Part shown: one piece after another, positions 45,124 to 53,582 of the stretch
Layout: every line of letters begins with the position of its first letter
How positions within the stretch are numbered: position 1 is the first letter of the stretch
Position numbers and translations under genes: made by a program
From: PALSA-612 sp963773055
GTDB lineage: Bacteria; Actinomycetota; Thermoleophilia; Gaiellales; Gaiellaceae
DNA length: 64,000 bases
NCBI GenBank assembly: GCA_963773055.1
Contig: CAVYZL010000006.1
Location: 1,736,001-1,800,000, forward strand
Direction: 5' to 3'
Notes under the pieces: model-generated
Database searches by the model: none
Told to the model about the DNA's origin: nothing
Seen by the model: the letters and a program-made list of their open reading frames with translations, nothing else

Positions 45124-45744
45124 CTACTTCGAGTAAAGCTCGACGATCAGCGACTCCTGGACCGGGGTGTCGATCTCGACCCGATCGGGCCACTTGAGGA
45201 TCTTCCCCGTCAGGCCGTCGTGATCGGCCTGGATCCAGGGCGCGACGGATGCGGTGAGATCGGTCGCGTCGCGCACGACCTGCTCCGCCGAGCTGCCGTT
45301 CTTGAGCGTGATGATGTCGTTCGGTCGTACCTGATAGCTCGGGATGTTCACGCGCCGGCCGTTGACCTGGAAGTGCCCATGGCGCACGAGCTGGCGCGCC
45401 TGGGCGCGTGAGGTCGCGAAACCGAGCCTGTAGATGACGTTGTCAAGTCGGATCTCGAGCATGCGCAAGAGGTTGTCACCCGTGACGCCCGATCCCCGCG
45501 CGGCCTTCTGGTAGTAGTTGCGGAACTGGCGCTCGAGGAGGCCGTAGTACCGGCGAGCCTTCTGCTTCTCGCGCAGCTGGAGCAGGTACTCCGACTGCTT
45601 GATCCGTCCGCGGCCGTGCTCGCCCGGCGGATACGAGCGGCGCTCGATCGCGCACTTCTCCGTTAAGCAGCGCTCGCCCTTGAGGAAGAGCTTCATGCCC
45701 TCGCGGCGGCAGAGCTTGCAGCTCGGCCCGGTGTACCTCGCCAT
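45124..45744 (-). CDS. rpsD: 30S ribosomal protein S4
   Basis: A 206-residue S4 beginning MARYTGPSCKLCRREGMKLF; Cys residues in CKLC and further on give the zinc-binding form. The S4 RNA-binding domain is visible as RLDNVIYRLGFATSRAQARQLV. S4 nucleates 16S assembly and in many bacteria represses the alpha operon. Two bases separate it from rpsK. Confidence 0.97.
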   Translation of the reverse strand: MARYTGPSCKLCRREGMKLFLKGERCLTEKCAIERRSYPPGEHGRGRIKQSEYLLQLREKQKARRYYGLLERQFRNYYQKAARGSGVTGDNLLRMLEIRLDNVIYRLGFATSRAQARQLVRHGHFQVNGRRVNIPSYQVRPNDIITLKNGSSAEQVVRDATDLTASVAPWIQADHDGLTGKILKWPDRVEIDTPVQESLIVELYSK

Positions 45745-45746
45745 CG

Positions 45747-46148
45747 CTAGCCTCGCTTCCGCTTCTTCGGGCGGACGCCGTTGTGCGCCTGCGGCGTCAC
45801 GTCACGGACGCCGAGGATCTCGAGGCCGGCGGCTTGGAGCGAGCGGATCGCCGTCTCGCGCCCGGAGCCCGGGCCCTTGACGAAGACCTCGACCTTCTGA
45901 AGGCCGTGCTCCATGCCCTTGCGCGCGACCGAGTCGGCCGTCACCTGTGCGGCGAAGGGCGTCGACTTGCGCGAGCCCTTGAACCCGGCGGAGCCCGCCG
46001 ACTCCCAGACGATGACGTTGCCCTCCTTGTCCGTCAGCGCGACGATCGTGTTGTTGAAGGACGCCTTGATGTGCGCCTGGCCGATCGCGATGTTCTTCTT
46101 GACGCGGCGGCGTCCGCGGCCCTTGGCCGCCTTTCTAGGAGGTGCCAT
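45747..46148 (-). CDS. rpsK: 30S ribosomal protein S11
   Basis: A 133-residue S11 with the conserved GQAHIKASFNNTIVALTDKEG, GSRKSTPFAAQVTAD and C-terminal PQAHNGVRPKKRKRG. The basic N-terminus is APPRKAAKGRGRRRVKKN. It stabilises the 30S platform near the mRNA exit. ATG start, three bases after rpsM. Confidence 0.97.
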   Translation of the reverse strand: MAPPRKAAKGRGRRRVKKNIAIGQAHIKASFNNTIVALTDKEGNVIVWESAGSAGFKGSRKSTPFAAQVTADSVARKGMEHGLQKVEVFVKGPGSGRETAIRSLQAAGLEILGVRDVTPQAHNGVRPKKRKRG

Positions 46149-46151
46149 GCG

Positions 46152-46529
46152 CTAGGACGCCTTCTTCTTGCCGCGGCCGACGGCCTTCGCAGGCCCCTTG
46201 CGCGTGCGTGCGTTCGTCTTCGTGCGCTGCCCGTTCACAGGCAGGCCGCGCCGGTGGCGCACACCGCGGTAGGCGCCGATCTCCTGCAGTCGCTTGATCG
46301 CCTGCGAGCGCTCGCGCCGGAGATCTCCCTCGACTTCGAGGCTCGCGTCGATGTGACGCTGGAGCTTCGTCGTCTCCTCGTCCGTCAGGTCCTTGACCTT
46401 CGTGTCGGGCGACAGGCCGAGGTCAGAGCACACCTTGAGCGCAGTCGTGCGGCCGATCCCGTAGATGTAGGTCAGACCGACCTCGAGGCGTTTCTGGTTC
46501 GGCAGGTTGACTCCGGCGATGCGTGCCAT
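46152..46529 (-). CDS. rpsM: 30S ribosomal protein S13
   Basis: A 125-residue S13 beginning MARIAGVNLPNQKRLEVGLT, with the helix-two-turn-helix GIGRTTALKVC and the basic C-terminal tail GQRTKTNARTRKGPAKAVG that reaches the P-site tRNA. Seven bases after rpmJ. First gene of the alpha section proper. Confidence 0.97.
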   Translation of the reverse strand: MARIAGVNLPNQKRLEVGLTYIYGIGRTTALKVCSDLGLSPDTKVKDLTDEETTKLQRHIDASLEVEGDLRRERSQAIKRLQEIGAYRGVRHRRGLPVNGQRTKTNARTRKGPAKAVGRGKKKAS

Positions 46530-46536
46530 GGGCTTC

Positions 46537-46650
46537 CTATCCCTGCCGCTGCTTGTGGCGCGGGTTCGTGCAGATGACCCTGGTCACGCCGTGCCGCTTG
46601 ATCACGCGGCAGCGCTCGCACATCGGCTTGACGGAAGGTCGGACTTTCAC
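46537..46650 (-). CDS. rpmJ: 50S ribosomal protein L36
   Basis: A 37-residue L36 (KVRPSVKPMCERCRVIKRHG then VTRVICTNPRHKQRQG). The C..C..C..H zinc ribbon is complete. The GTG at 46648-46650 overlaps the infA TGA, so translation is coupled. Confidence 0.96.
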   Translation of the reverse strand: MKVRPSVKPMCERCRVIKRHGVTRVICTNPRHKQRQG

Positions 46651-46871
46651 TTGTATCGATAGGTGATGCGGCCTCGAGTGAGGTCGTACGGAGAGAGCTC
46701 GACCTTCACGCGATCGCCGGGGAGGATGCGGATGTAGTTCTTGCGCATCTTCCCCGAGATCTTCGCGAGGACCTTGTGGTCGCCGCCATCGAGCTGGATG
46801 CGAAACATCAGGCTCGGCAGCGCCTCGACGACCTCTCCTTCGACCTCGATCTTCTCTTCCTTGACCGGCAT
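46647..46871 (-). CDS. infA: Translation initiation factor IF-1
   Basis: A 74-residue OB-fold factor (KEEKIEVEGEVVEALPSLMF, then ISGKMRKNYIRILPGDRVKV). The ATG at 46871 has AAGGAGAGA just upstream; the frame stays open further upstream without conservation. The C-terminal RGRITYRYK is standard. It lies 80 bases after map and may have its own promoter. Confidence 0.96.
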   Translation of the reverse strand: MPVKEEKIEVEGEVVEALPSLMFRIQLDGGDHKVLAKISGKMRKNYIRILPGDRVKVELSPYDLTRGRITYRYK

Positions 46872-46951
46872 TCTCTCCTTGAGCTCGATCTTCCGACCGA
46901 ACGGGTCGTGACGCACAGAAAGACGGCACAGCACGGCTGCGCCGCAGGGCC

Positions 46952-47713
46952 CTATCGTAGCAAAACGGGTGTTGCGGTCAGGATCCTCGGGCCGGACGCC
47001 GTGACCGCGACCGTGTGCTCGAAATGGGCGGCGAGCGACCCGTCACGCGTCGAGATCGACCAGCGGTCGTCGTGGACGTAGATCTCCGGGAGACCGGCGC
47101 TGATCATCGGCTCGATCGCGAAGGTCATCCCCTCCGCGAGCGACGGTCCGCGGCCCGGCTGGCCGAAGTTCGGGATCTGAGGGTCCTCGTGCATCGAGCG
47201 TCCGACGCCGTGCCCCGAGAGCTCGCGGATGACGGTGAAGCCAGCCTCCTCGGCGACCGTCTGCACGGCGTTCGAGATGTCGGAGAGGTGGCTGCCCAGG
47301 CGACAGCGCTCGATGCCCGCGTCGAGCGCTTCCGCGCACGCCTCGAGCAGCCGCTCGGCTTCGGAGGAGATCTCGCCGACCGCGAAGGTGTACGCCGAGT
47401 CGGCGACGAACCCGCCGAGCGTGACGCCGACGTCGGCGGAGAGGATGTCCCCCTCCTCGAGGCGGTAGTCGCCGGGGATCCCGTGGACGACCATCGCGTT
47501 CGGCGAGAGGCATGTCGAGGCCGGGTAGCCGCGATAGCCCATGAAGGTCGGGATGCCGCCGTGCGAGCGGATGAACTCGTCAGCGGCAACGTCGAGCTCG
47601 GCAGTCGTCACGCCGGGCCGAACGGCCTCGCCGATCAGCGCGAGCGTGTCGGAGACGATCTGGCCGGCTTCGGCCATCTGCTCGATCTCGGCCGGTGACT
47701 TGAGGACGATCAC
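46952..47713 (-). CDS. map: Methionine aminopeptidase, type I
   Basis: A 253-residue enzyme removing initiator Met. Metal ligands are in SADVGVTLGGFVADSAYTF near residue 100, GHGVG near 170, FAIEPM near 205 and HFEHTVAVT near 235. The GTG at 47711-47713 gives VIVLKSPAEIEQMAEAG, the family start, and overlaps the adk stop (GTGA). No N-terminal zinc-finger extension is present. Confidence 0.95.
   Translation of the reverse strand: MIVLKSPAEIEQMAEAGQIVSDTLALIGEAVRPGVTTAELDVAADEFIRSHGGIPTFMGYRGYPASTCLSPNAMVVHGIPGDYRLEEGDILSADVGVTLGGFVADSAYTFAVGEISSEAERLLEACAEALDAGIERCRLGSHLSDISNAVQTVAEEAGFTVIRELSGHGVGRSMHEDPQIPNFGQPGRGPSLAEGMTFAIEPMISAGLPEIYVHDDRWSISTRDGSLAAHFEHTVAVTASGPRILTATPVLLR
46954..46981 (-). 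promoter_or_regulatory. Candidate internal promoter for infA and the alpha genes
   Basis: On the minus strand CTGACC (46981-46976) and TACGAT (46959-46954) are 16 bases apart, at the very end of map and 83 bases before the infA ATG. The 80-base map-infA gap is one of the few in this tightly packed operon. Confidence 0.35.
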
Positions 47714-48304
47714 TCGGCCCCCTGAGGCAGGCGCTCGCTCACGCGCTCCAGCGCGCCCTGGATCTCTGCCCACACCCCGTCGATTGCTCCTTCGCCGTGG
47801 ATGCCGACGACGTTACCGGTCGGGAGGTAGTAGGCGACGAGCGGCGCGGTCTCCTCGTGGTAGATGGCGAGGCGTCGCGCGATCACCTCGCGGCGAGTCG
47901 TCGGCGCGGCCCTCGGCGCCCGCCCGCGCAAGCAGCCGCTCGAGGCAGAGCTCGTCGGACACCTGCAGCTCGAGCACGACATCGAGTGGGCGGCCGAGCT
48001 CGCCGAGCAGCGTGTCCAGCGCCTCTGCCTGAGTAGCGTTCCGCGGGAAGCCGTCGAGCACGAAGCCAGCCGATGTGTCTTCTTGCGACAGCCGCTCGCG
48101 AATGAGCGCGATCGTCAGCTCGTCGGGCACGAGCGCTCCCGAGGCGAGGATCGGCTCGACCTCCCGCCCGAGCGGCGACCCGGCCGCGATCGCGGCGCGG
48201 AACATGTCTCCGGTGGCGATGTGGGGCACGCCGTATTCGGCCGCGATCCGCTTTGCCTGCGTCCCCTTCCCCGAGCCTTGCGGCCCGAGAAGGAGCACGT
48301 TCAC
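47710..48304 (-). CDS. adk: Adenylate kinase, one frameshift
   Basis: About 197 residues after repair. The P-loop GPQGSGKGTQAKRIA is near residue 8, followed by TGDMFRAAI, FVLDGFPRN and a short LID (GRADDSPEVIARRLAIYHEE once repaired). One extra base near 47890 breaks the frame inside the LID. Because adk is essential and both flanks are conserved, the shift is almost certainly a sequence error. The ATG overlaps the secY stop region and its own stop overlaps map. Confidence 0.93.
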
Positions 48305-49554
48305 TTCAGGAAGCCCTCGTAGGAGCGCATCATCATCTGCGACTCCATCTGGCGCATGGTGTCGAGCGCGACACCGACGAGGATCAGGAGCGACGTGCCG
48401 CCGATGAAGCTACGCGACGCCGTCGAGAAGTCGAAGAAGCGGACGAACACCGTCGGCAGGATCGCGACGAGCGCGAGGTAGATCGAGCCGGGCAGGGTCA
48501 GCCGGCTGAGCACGCGGTCGAGGTACTGCGCCGTCGGCGGGCCCGGGCGGATGCCCGGGATGTAGCCGCCGTGCTTGCGCAGGTTGTCCGCCTGATCGAT
48601 CGGGTTGAACTGGACCGCGGTGTAGAAGTACGTGAAGATGATGATCAGGAACGCCTCGAGCATCAGGTACGGGAAGTCGCTCGGCGTGAACCAGCTGTTG
48701 ATGAACTCCTGCGTCTGCGGGAAGAACTGCGCGATCGTGGGCGGGAACGCGAGCACCGCAGCCGCGAAGATGATCGGGATCACGCCGGCCATGTTCACGC
48801 GGAGCGGCATGTAGGTCGATCCGCCCGACGTGACGCGGCGACCGACAACGCGGCGCGCGTACTGCACCGGAATCCGGCGCTGGCCCTCCTGGATGAAGAC
48901 GACGGCGACGGTGACCCCGAGGAAGATGAGCGGGTAGAAGAGCTTCTCCGTCGGCCCGCCGTTGAGCCACGAGCGGATCGTCGTCGGAGCGTCCGCGATG
49001 ATCGAGCAGAAGATGATGATCGAGATGCCGTTGCCGACGCCGCGCTTCGTGATCAGCTCGCCCATCCACATCAGCATCGTGGTGCCCGCCGTGAGCGTGA
49101 TCACGATCAGCACGACGCGGCCCGTGTCGGCCTGGAGCGCGTTCTGCCGCTTGAACAGGTAGGCGTAGCCGAGAGACTGCACCGCCGCGAGCGCGACCGT
49201 CAGGTAGCGCGTGTACTGGTTGATCTTCGCGTAGCCCGCCTCGCCCTCCTTCTGCAACCGCTCGAGCGACGGGATGACGACGGTCAAAAGCTGGATGATG
49301 ATCGACGCCGTGACGTACGGCATGATCCCGAGCGCGAAGAGCGAGAACTGCGACAACGCGCCGCCCGAGAACAGGTTGAGGAGGCCGAGCACGGTTCCGC
49401 TCTGGCCCGAGAAATAGCTCTTGATCTGCTCCGAGTCGACGCCCGGCGCGGGCATCCAGGAGCCCAGGCGGTAGAGCCCGATGATCATCGCGGTGAAGAG
49501 GACGCGCTTCCGGAGCTCCGGGATGCGCCACGCGTTCGTCAGCCAGGACATCAT
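48301..49554 (-). CDS. secY: Protein translocase subunit SecY
   Basis: A 417-residue channel subunit with ten hydrophobic segments. Signatures are ALGIMPYVTASIIIQLL near residue 75 and the loop VVGRRVTSGGSTYMPLRVNMAGVIPIIFA near residue 250, with the plug after the first helix. It forms the SecYEG translocon. It lies 11 bases after rplO and overlaps adk by four bases. Confidence 0.97.
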   Translation of the reverse strand: MMSWLTNAWRIPELRKRVLFTAMIIGLYRLGSWMPAPGVDSEQIKSYFSGQSGTVLGLLNLFSGGALSQFSLFALGIMPYVTASIIIQLLTVVIPSLERLQKEGEAGYAKINQYTRYLTVALAAVQSLGYAYLFKRQNALQADTGRVVLIVITLTAGTTMLMWMGELITKRGVGNGISIIIFCSIIADAPTTIRSWLNGGPTEKLFYPLIFLGVTVAVVFIQEGQRRIPVQYARRVVGRRVTSGGSTYMPLRVNMAGVIPIIFAAAVLAFPPTIAQFFPQTQEFINSWFTPSDFPYLMLEAFLIIIFTYFYTAVQFNPIDQADNLRKHGGYIPGIRPGPPTAQYLDRVLSRLTLPGSIYLALVAILPTVFVRFFDFSTASRSFIGGTSLLILVGVALDTMRQMESQMMMRSYEGFLK

Positions 49555-49565
49555 GGCTCGGTCGC

Positions 49566-50198
49566 CTACTCCGGGTCTGGGTCGGGCTCAGGCTCTGCTT
49601 CGGGCCCTGCGTCCGCCTCTGGCTCGTCGGCGGTCGTCTCGGCGTCGTCAAGGTCGACCTCCGCCGAGCTCGGCGCTGCCTTCTTGCCGCGCCTCCGCTT
49701 CTTGAGCTTCGGCTCGCGAAGCAGCGTCGCTGTCCCGCCTGCGCCCTCGATCTTCTCGCGCGCGGTCTTCGAGAAGCCGTGCGCGGAGACGGTGAGCTTC
49801 TTCGTCAGCTCGCCCTCGCCGAGGATCTTCACGTCGATGCGAATCGATCGGATCAGGCGCGTCGCCTTCAGAGACTCCGGCGTCACCTCGCTCCCGGCGT
49901 CGAACACGCGCTCGAGGTCGCGGACGTTCACGCCCTGCGTGTGCGTCCGGAACGGACCGATCGGCATCGCGTCCTTCGACGTCGCGCCGGGCAGCTTGCC
50001 GAGGCGCATGTAGAGCGGCATCTGCCCGCCCTCGAAGCCTGCGCGCATCATGTGCGAGCCCGAGCGGGACTTCTGGCCCTTGAGCCCGCGACCGGCATGT
50101 AGAGCCTTGCCCGAGCCCATGCCGCGGCCGACGCGCTTTCGGTCGGCGCGCTTCTGGGCTGGCTTGAGCGACGAGAGATTGAGCTCGGCTTCGGGATG
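49566..50198 (-). CDS. rplO: 50S ribosomal protein L15 with C-terminal acidic extension; start unresolved
   Basis: L15 is recognised by LSSLKPAQKRADRKRVGRG, then GLKGQKSRSGSHMMRAGFEG and the LERVFDAGSEVTPESL region. The body is followed by an extra acidic tail of about 30 residues (EPEADAGPEAEPEPDPDPE). In the frame encoding EAELNLSSLKP no ATG, GTG or TTG occurs upstream before a stop, and the internal ATG at 50120 would delete the conserved basic N-terminus. A base error in the start region or a non-canonical start is likely; the upper coordinate is therefore approximate. A 155-base gap with a hairpin separates it from rpmD. Confidence 0.82.
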   Translation of the reverse strand, partial: HPEAELNLSSLKPAQKRADRKRVGRGMGSGKALHAGRGLKGQKSRSGSHMMRAGFEGGQMPLYMRLGKLPGATSKDAMPIGPFRTHTQGVNVRDLERVFDAGSEVTPESLKATRLIRSIRIDVKILGEGELTKKLTVSAHGFSKTAREKIEGAGGTATLLREPKLKKRRRGKKAAPSSAEVDLDDAETTADEPEADAGPEAEPEPDPDPE

Positions 50199-50249
50199 AC
50201 GCTTCGTCGTCGGGCGCGATGGGCGGCTCGAGGCAAGGACGCAGGGAGC

Positions 50250-50273
50250 GCCCGTATTGGTCGAAATACGGGC
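50250..50273 (-). promoter_or_regulatory. Hairpin in the rpmD-rplO gap
   Basis: A 9-bp perfect stem (GCCCGTATT/AATACGGGC) with a 6-base loop lies in the only long gap inside the spc section. No T-run follows. It may be an attenuator, a processing site or a ribosomal-protein binding site; the rest of the gap (about 50199-50354) shows no other recognisable feature. Confidence 0.55.
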
Positions 50274-50354
50274 GCGACTGAGGACGCTGCATCGGGCCGT
50301 TCAGCGCGGCCCGACGACACAAGGCTTCATTTCGAAGTGAGTTCTCAACAGGCA

Positions 50355-50534
50355 CTAGGCGTCCTCGACCCGGACGAGGTGGCGAACCTTTCTCAGCATA
50401 CCGGCGAGCTGAGGGCTCTCCGTGTGCTCCGCGGAGCGGCCGATCTTGCCGAGCCCGAGCGCGCGCAGCGTGCCGCGGTGCTTCTCGGACTGACCGATCT
50501 TGCTCCGGACCTGCGTGATCTTGACCTTTTTCAC
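50355..50534 (-). CDS. rpmD: 50S ribosomal protein L30
   Basis: A 59-residue L30 (KKVKITQVRSKIGQSEKHRG, then LRALGLGKIGRSAEH, ending HLVRVEDA). The GTG at 50532-50534 overlaps the rpsE TGA. Standard spc-operon position between rpsE and rplO. Confidence 0.96.
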   Translation of the reverse strand: MKKVKITQVRSKIGQSEKHRGTLRALGLGKIGRSAEHTESPQLAGMLRKVRHLVRVEDA

Positions 50535-51091
50535 GCTGACGGCACCTCGTCAATCTCCGACGGAGCGTCGCCGTTCGTCTCGACCGGTCCGCTGTCCGAG
50601 ACGGGCGGCTCCGCCGCCGCTTTCCGCTTCGGGATGGGCAGCACCTGCGCGACCGTCAGGCCGCGCGCAAGGGCGACGTCCTCCGGCGTCCGCAGCCGCT
50701 GCAGACCGTTCACGGTCGCCTTCAGCATGTTGATCGGGTTCGTCGTACCAAGGCTCTTCGCGAGGATGTCGCGGACGCCGCCGAGCTCGAGCACCGCGCG
50801 AACGCCGCCGCCCGCGATCACGCCCGTCCCCTCGCTGGCGGGGCGCAGGAGCACGCGCGCAGCGCCGAACTCGCCGATGATCTCGTGCGTGATCGTCGTT
50901 CCCTTGCGCGGCACGACGAACATGTTCTTCTTTGCGTCCTCGACGGCCTTCGAGATCGCGAGCGGGACCTCGCGCGCCTTCCCGTAGCCGAGGCCGACCT
51001 TGTCGGTCTCGTCACCGATCACGACGAGCGCGGTGAAGGAGAAGCGCCGGCCGCCCTTGACGACCTTGGCCACACGGTTGATCTCGACCAC
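50531..51091 (-). CDS. rpsE: 30S ribosomal protein S5
   Basis: A 186-residue S5. NRVAKVVKGGRRFSFTALVV and GYGKAREVPLAISKAVEDAK mark the double-stranded-RNA-binding domain, and GTGVIAGGGVRAVLELGGV the C-terminal domain. A tail of about 30 Pro/Ser/Glu-rich residues follows. GTG 51091 is the first start codon after an in-frame stop, although the nine preceding codons (REGRELKERV-like) look coding, so the true start may be slightly upstream and non-canonical. Confidence 0.93.
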   Translation of the reverse strand: MVEINRVAKVVKGGRRFSFTALVVIGDETDKVGLGYGKAREVPLAISKAVEDAKKNMFVVPRKGTTITHEIIGEFGAARVLLRPASEGTGVIAGGGVRAVLELGGVRDILAKSLGTTNPINMLKATVNGLQRLRTPEDVALARGLTVAQVLPIPKRKAAAEPPVSDSGPVETNGDAPSEIDEVPSA

Positions 51092-51133
51092 GCGCTCCTT
51101 CAGCTCGCGGCCTTCCTGAGAAGTCTCTCGGGG

Positions 51134-51487
51134 TCAAAAGCTCAGGCCTCCTTCGCGGGCACCCTCGGCGAGCGCCTTCACACGTCCGTGGTAGAGATAG
51201 CCGGCCCGATCGAACACGCATGACTCGACCCCGGCCTTCGAGGCCGCCGCGGCGAGACGCTTGCCGACGTCGTTGGCTTGCTCGGTCTTCGTGCCCTTGA
51301 AGCTCTTCGGCAGGTCGTGCCACGACGCTGCGGCGACCGTCCGGCCGCCGACGTCGTCGACGAGCTGCGCGTAGATGCCGAGGTTCGAGCGGAACACGGC
51401 AAGGCGCGGCCGCGCGGCCGTGCCGGTGATCTTCCCGCGTACGCGTCGGTGGCGCCGCTTGCGTGCCTCACGCGTCGAGAGGCTCAT
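51134..51487 (-). CDS. rplR: 50S ribosomal protein L18
   Basis: A 117-residue L18, the 5S-rRNA-binding protein, with RRHRRVRGKITGTAARPRLAV and the C-terminal VFDRAGYLYHGRVKALAEGAREGGL. The ATG overlaps the rplF stop by four bases. Confidence 0.96.
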   Translation of the reverse strand: MSLSTREARKRRHRRVRGKITGTAARPRLAVFRSNLGIYAQLVDDVGGRTVAAASWHDLPKSFKGTKTEQANDVGKRLAAAASKAGVESCVFDRAGYLYHGRVKALAEGAREGGLSF

Positions 51488-52017
51488 GCGCGCTTGCCCA
51501 CCTTCCGGCGGACGTGCTCACCCTCGTAGCGGATGCCCTTGCCCTTGTACGGCTCGGGCGGCCGCACCTTGCGCACCTCGGCGGCGGTCTGGCCGACGAG
51601 CTGCTTGTCGATGCCCTTGACCACGACCTCGGTCGGCGAGGGCACGTCGAACGTGATCCCCGCCCGCGGCGAGACGACGACCGTGTGCGAGTAGCCGACG
51701 CTGAGCTCGAGGTCTGAGCCCCGGAGACCGGCGCGGTACCCGACGCCCTGGATCTCCAGGCGCTTCTCGAAGCCCTTCGTCACTCCCTCGACCATGTTCG
51801 CGACGAGCGTCCGCGTGAGGCCGTGGAGCGCGCGGTCCTCGCCGCGCTCGGTCGGCCGCGTGACGGTGACCACACCGTCCTCGTGGGCGATCTCCATGCG
51901 CGCCGGCACGTCCTGCGCGAGCTCGCCGAGCGGCCCGTTGACCTGGACGCGGCCAGGCGAGATGGCGACGTTGACGCCTGCGGGCAACTCGATGGGCTGT
52001 CTGCCGATTCGACTCAT
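51484..52017 (-). CDS. rplF: 50S ribosomal protein L6
   Basis: A 177-residue L6 beginning MSRIGRQPIELPAGVNVAIS. Both duplicated domains are visible, ending in the conserved RPPEPYKGKGIRYEGEHVRR KVGKRA region. It binds 23S rRNA at the factor-binding site. Thirteen bases after rpsH. Confidence 0.97.
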   Translation of the reverse strand: MSRIGRQPIELPAGVNVAISPGRVQVNGPLGELAQDVPARMEIAHEDGVVTVTRPTERGEDRALHGLTRTLVANMVEGVTKGFEKRLEIQGVGYRAGLRGSDLELSVGYSHTVVVSPRAGITFDVPSPTEVVVKGIDKQLVGQTAAEVRKVRPPEPYKGKGIRYEGEHVRRKVGKRA

Positions 52018-52030
52018 CGCTCTCTTCTCG

Positions 52031-52426
52031 TCACCAGACGAAGCAGATGACCTCGCCGCCGATGCCCTTTTGCTCGGCCGTGCGGCTCGTCATCACGCCG
52101 TTCGAGGTGGACAGGATCGCCGTACCCATGCCGCCGAGCACCCGCGGCAGCCGGTCCTTACGAGCGTACACGCGGCGGCCCGGCTTGGAGATGCGCTTCA
52201 GCCCCGTGATGATGCGCTCGCGGTTACGGCCGTACTTCAGCTCGATCACGAGCAGGTTGAAGCTCTCACCCTCCTCGATGCGGTAGTCGCGAATGTAGCC
52301 CTCGTCCTTCAAGAGGCGCGCGATCTCGACCTTGGCCTTCGAGGTCGGCATCGAGACGGTGTCGTGCATCGCCTTGTTCGCGTTGCGAATGCGGGCGAGC
52401 ATGTCGGCGATCGGGTCAGTGAGCAT
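52031..52426 (-). CDS. rpsH: 30S ribosomal protein S8
   Basis: A 131-residue S8 (TDPIADMLARIRNANKAMHD, ending in the conserved STSNGVMTSRTAEQKGIGGE segment). S8 is the classical spc-operon repressor. Normal length and position. Confidence 0.97.
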   Translation of the reverse strand: MLTDPIADMLARIRNANKAMHDTVSMPTSKAKVEIARLLKDEGYIRDYRIEEGESFNLLVIELKYGRNRERIITGLKRISKPGRRVYARKDRLPRVLGGMGTAILSTSNGVMTSRTAEQKGIGGEVICFVW

Positions 52427-52435
52427 CCGTGCCGC

Positions 52436-52621
52436 CTACCAGGACGCCTTCGTCATGCCGGGGATCATCCCCTGGTGCGCGAGCTCGCGAAGACAGATTC
52501 GGCAGAGGCCGAACTTGCGGTAGACGGCGCGCGGCCGGCCGCAGCGGTTGCAGCGGCGGTGGGCCTGCGTCTTGTGCTTCGTCGGCCGCTGCGACTTCAC
52601 GATCATGGACTTCTTGGCCAT
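52436..52621 (-). CDS. rpsZ: 30S ribosomal protein S14, zinc-binding type
   Basis: A 61-residue type-Z S14 (MAKKSMIVKSQRPTKHKTQA) with a complete zinc ribbon, CNRCGRPR and CRICLRE. The ATG overlaps the rplE stop. Only the zinc form is seen here. Confidence 0.96.
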   Translation of the reverse strand: MAKKSMIVKSQRPTKHKTQAHRRCNRCGRPRAVYRKFGLCRICLRELAHQGMIPGMTKASW

Positions 52622-53202
52622 CAGGAACCCTCTCCTTGGTCTGTCTGCGCGAACGGGAGCCCGAGTCCGACCAGCAGGGTGTGCGCGGTGTCGTCGGTCT
52701 TCGCCGTCGTCGTGATCGTCACGTCGAGCCCACGGATCTGGGCGACGTCGTCGTAGTCGATCTCGGGAAAGATGATCTGCTCGCGCAGGCCGATCGAGTA
52801 GTTGCCGCGCCCGTCGAACGACCGCACGCTCAAGCCGCGAAAGTCCCGGATGCGCGGCAGCGCGATCGACACGAGGCGGTCGAGGAACTCGTACATGCGG
52901 GCGCCGCGCAGCGTCACCTTCGTGCCGACGGGCATGCCGGTGCGGATCTTGAAGCCGGCGATCGAGGTGCGTGCGCGCCGGAGCTGCGCCCGCTGCCCCG
53001 CGATCTGCGTCAGCTCGTCCATCGCGGCGTCCAGAGTCTTCGCGTCGGTCTTCGCCTCGCCGACGCCCATGTTGAGCGTGATCTTCGAGATCCTCGGCAC
53101 CTCCATGATCGAGGCGACGCCGAGCTCGTCCTTCAACCGCGGACGGAGCTCCTGCTCGTAGAGCGTCTTCAGGCGTGGCGTGTAGCCGTTGCCGTCGCTC
53201 AC
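52621..53202 (-). CDS. rplE: 50S ribosomal protein L5
   Basis: A 193-residue L5, binding 5S rRNA at the central protuberance. KITLNMGVGEAKTDAKTLDA near residue 40 and FRGLSVRSFDGRGNYSIGL near 120 are family blocks. The start is GTG, overlapping the rplX stop. Confidence 0.96.
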   Translation of the reverse strand: MSDGNGYTPRLKTLYEQELRPRLKDELGVASIMEVPRISKITLNMGVGEAKTDAKTLDAAMDELTQIAGQRAQLRRARTSIAGFKIRTGMPVGTKVTLRGARMYEFLDRLVSIALPRIRDFRGLSVRSFDGRGNYSIGLREQIIFPEIDYDDVAQIRGLDVTITTTAKTDDTAHTLLVGLGLPFAQTDQGEGS

Positions 53203-53582
53203 CGGTGGTCACCCCCGTCGATCTCCTGGTGACAGTCGGCGCGCTTGCAGACACGGACCTTCACCTGCTCGCCCTTGATCTCCTTGAACGCCATCGCGAC
53301 GCGCGTCGGCCGGTTGCAGACGGGACAGACGAGCATGACGTTCGAGATCGCGATCGGCGCCGGCTTGTCGATCACGCCGCCCGGCTGGATCGTCGGCCCG
53401 CCCATGCGGTTTGCGTCCTTCATCGGCCGGGGCTTCGTGTGCCGCTTGACGATGTTCAGGTTCTCGACGATCACGCGGCCCTCGCCGGGGCGTGCCTCGA
53501 GCACGCGGCCTTGCTTGCCGCGGTCCTTGCCCGTGATCACGTGGACGATGTCGCCCTTCTTCACGCGCATGGTGGCGGCCAT
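53199..53582 (-). CDS. rplX: 50S ribosomal protein L24
   Basis: A 127-residue L24 with the KOW motif KKGDIVHVITGKDRGKQGRV near the N-terminus. It is longer than usual: a C-terminal zinc-ribbon-like part (VCPVCNRPTR, then VCKRADCHQE) follows the standard body, as in some actinobacterial L24. The ATG overlaps the rplN stop by one base. Confidence 0.95.
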   Translation of the reverse strand: MAATMRVKKGDIVHVITGKDRGKQGRVLEARPGEGRVIVENLNIVKRHTKPRPMKDANRMGGPTIQPGGVIDKPAPIAISNVMLVCPVCNRPTRVAMAFKEIKGEQVKVRVCKRADCHQEIDGGDHR

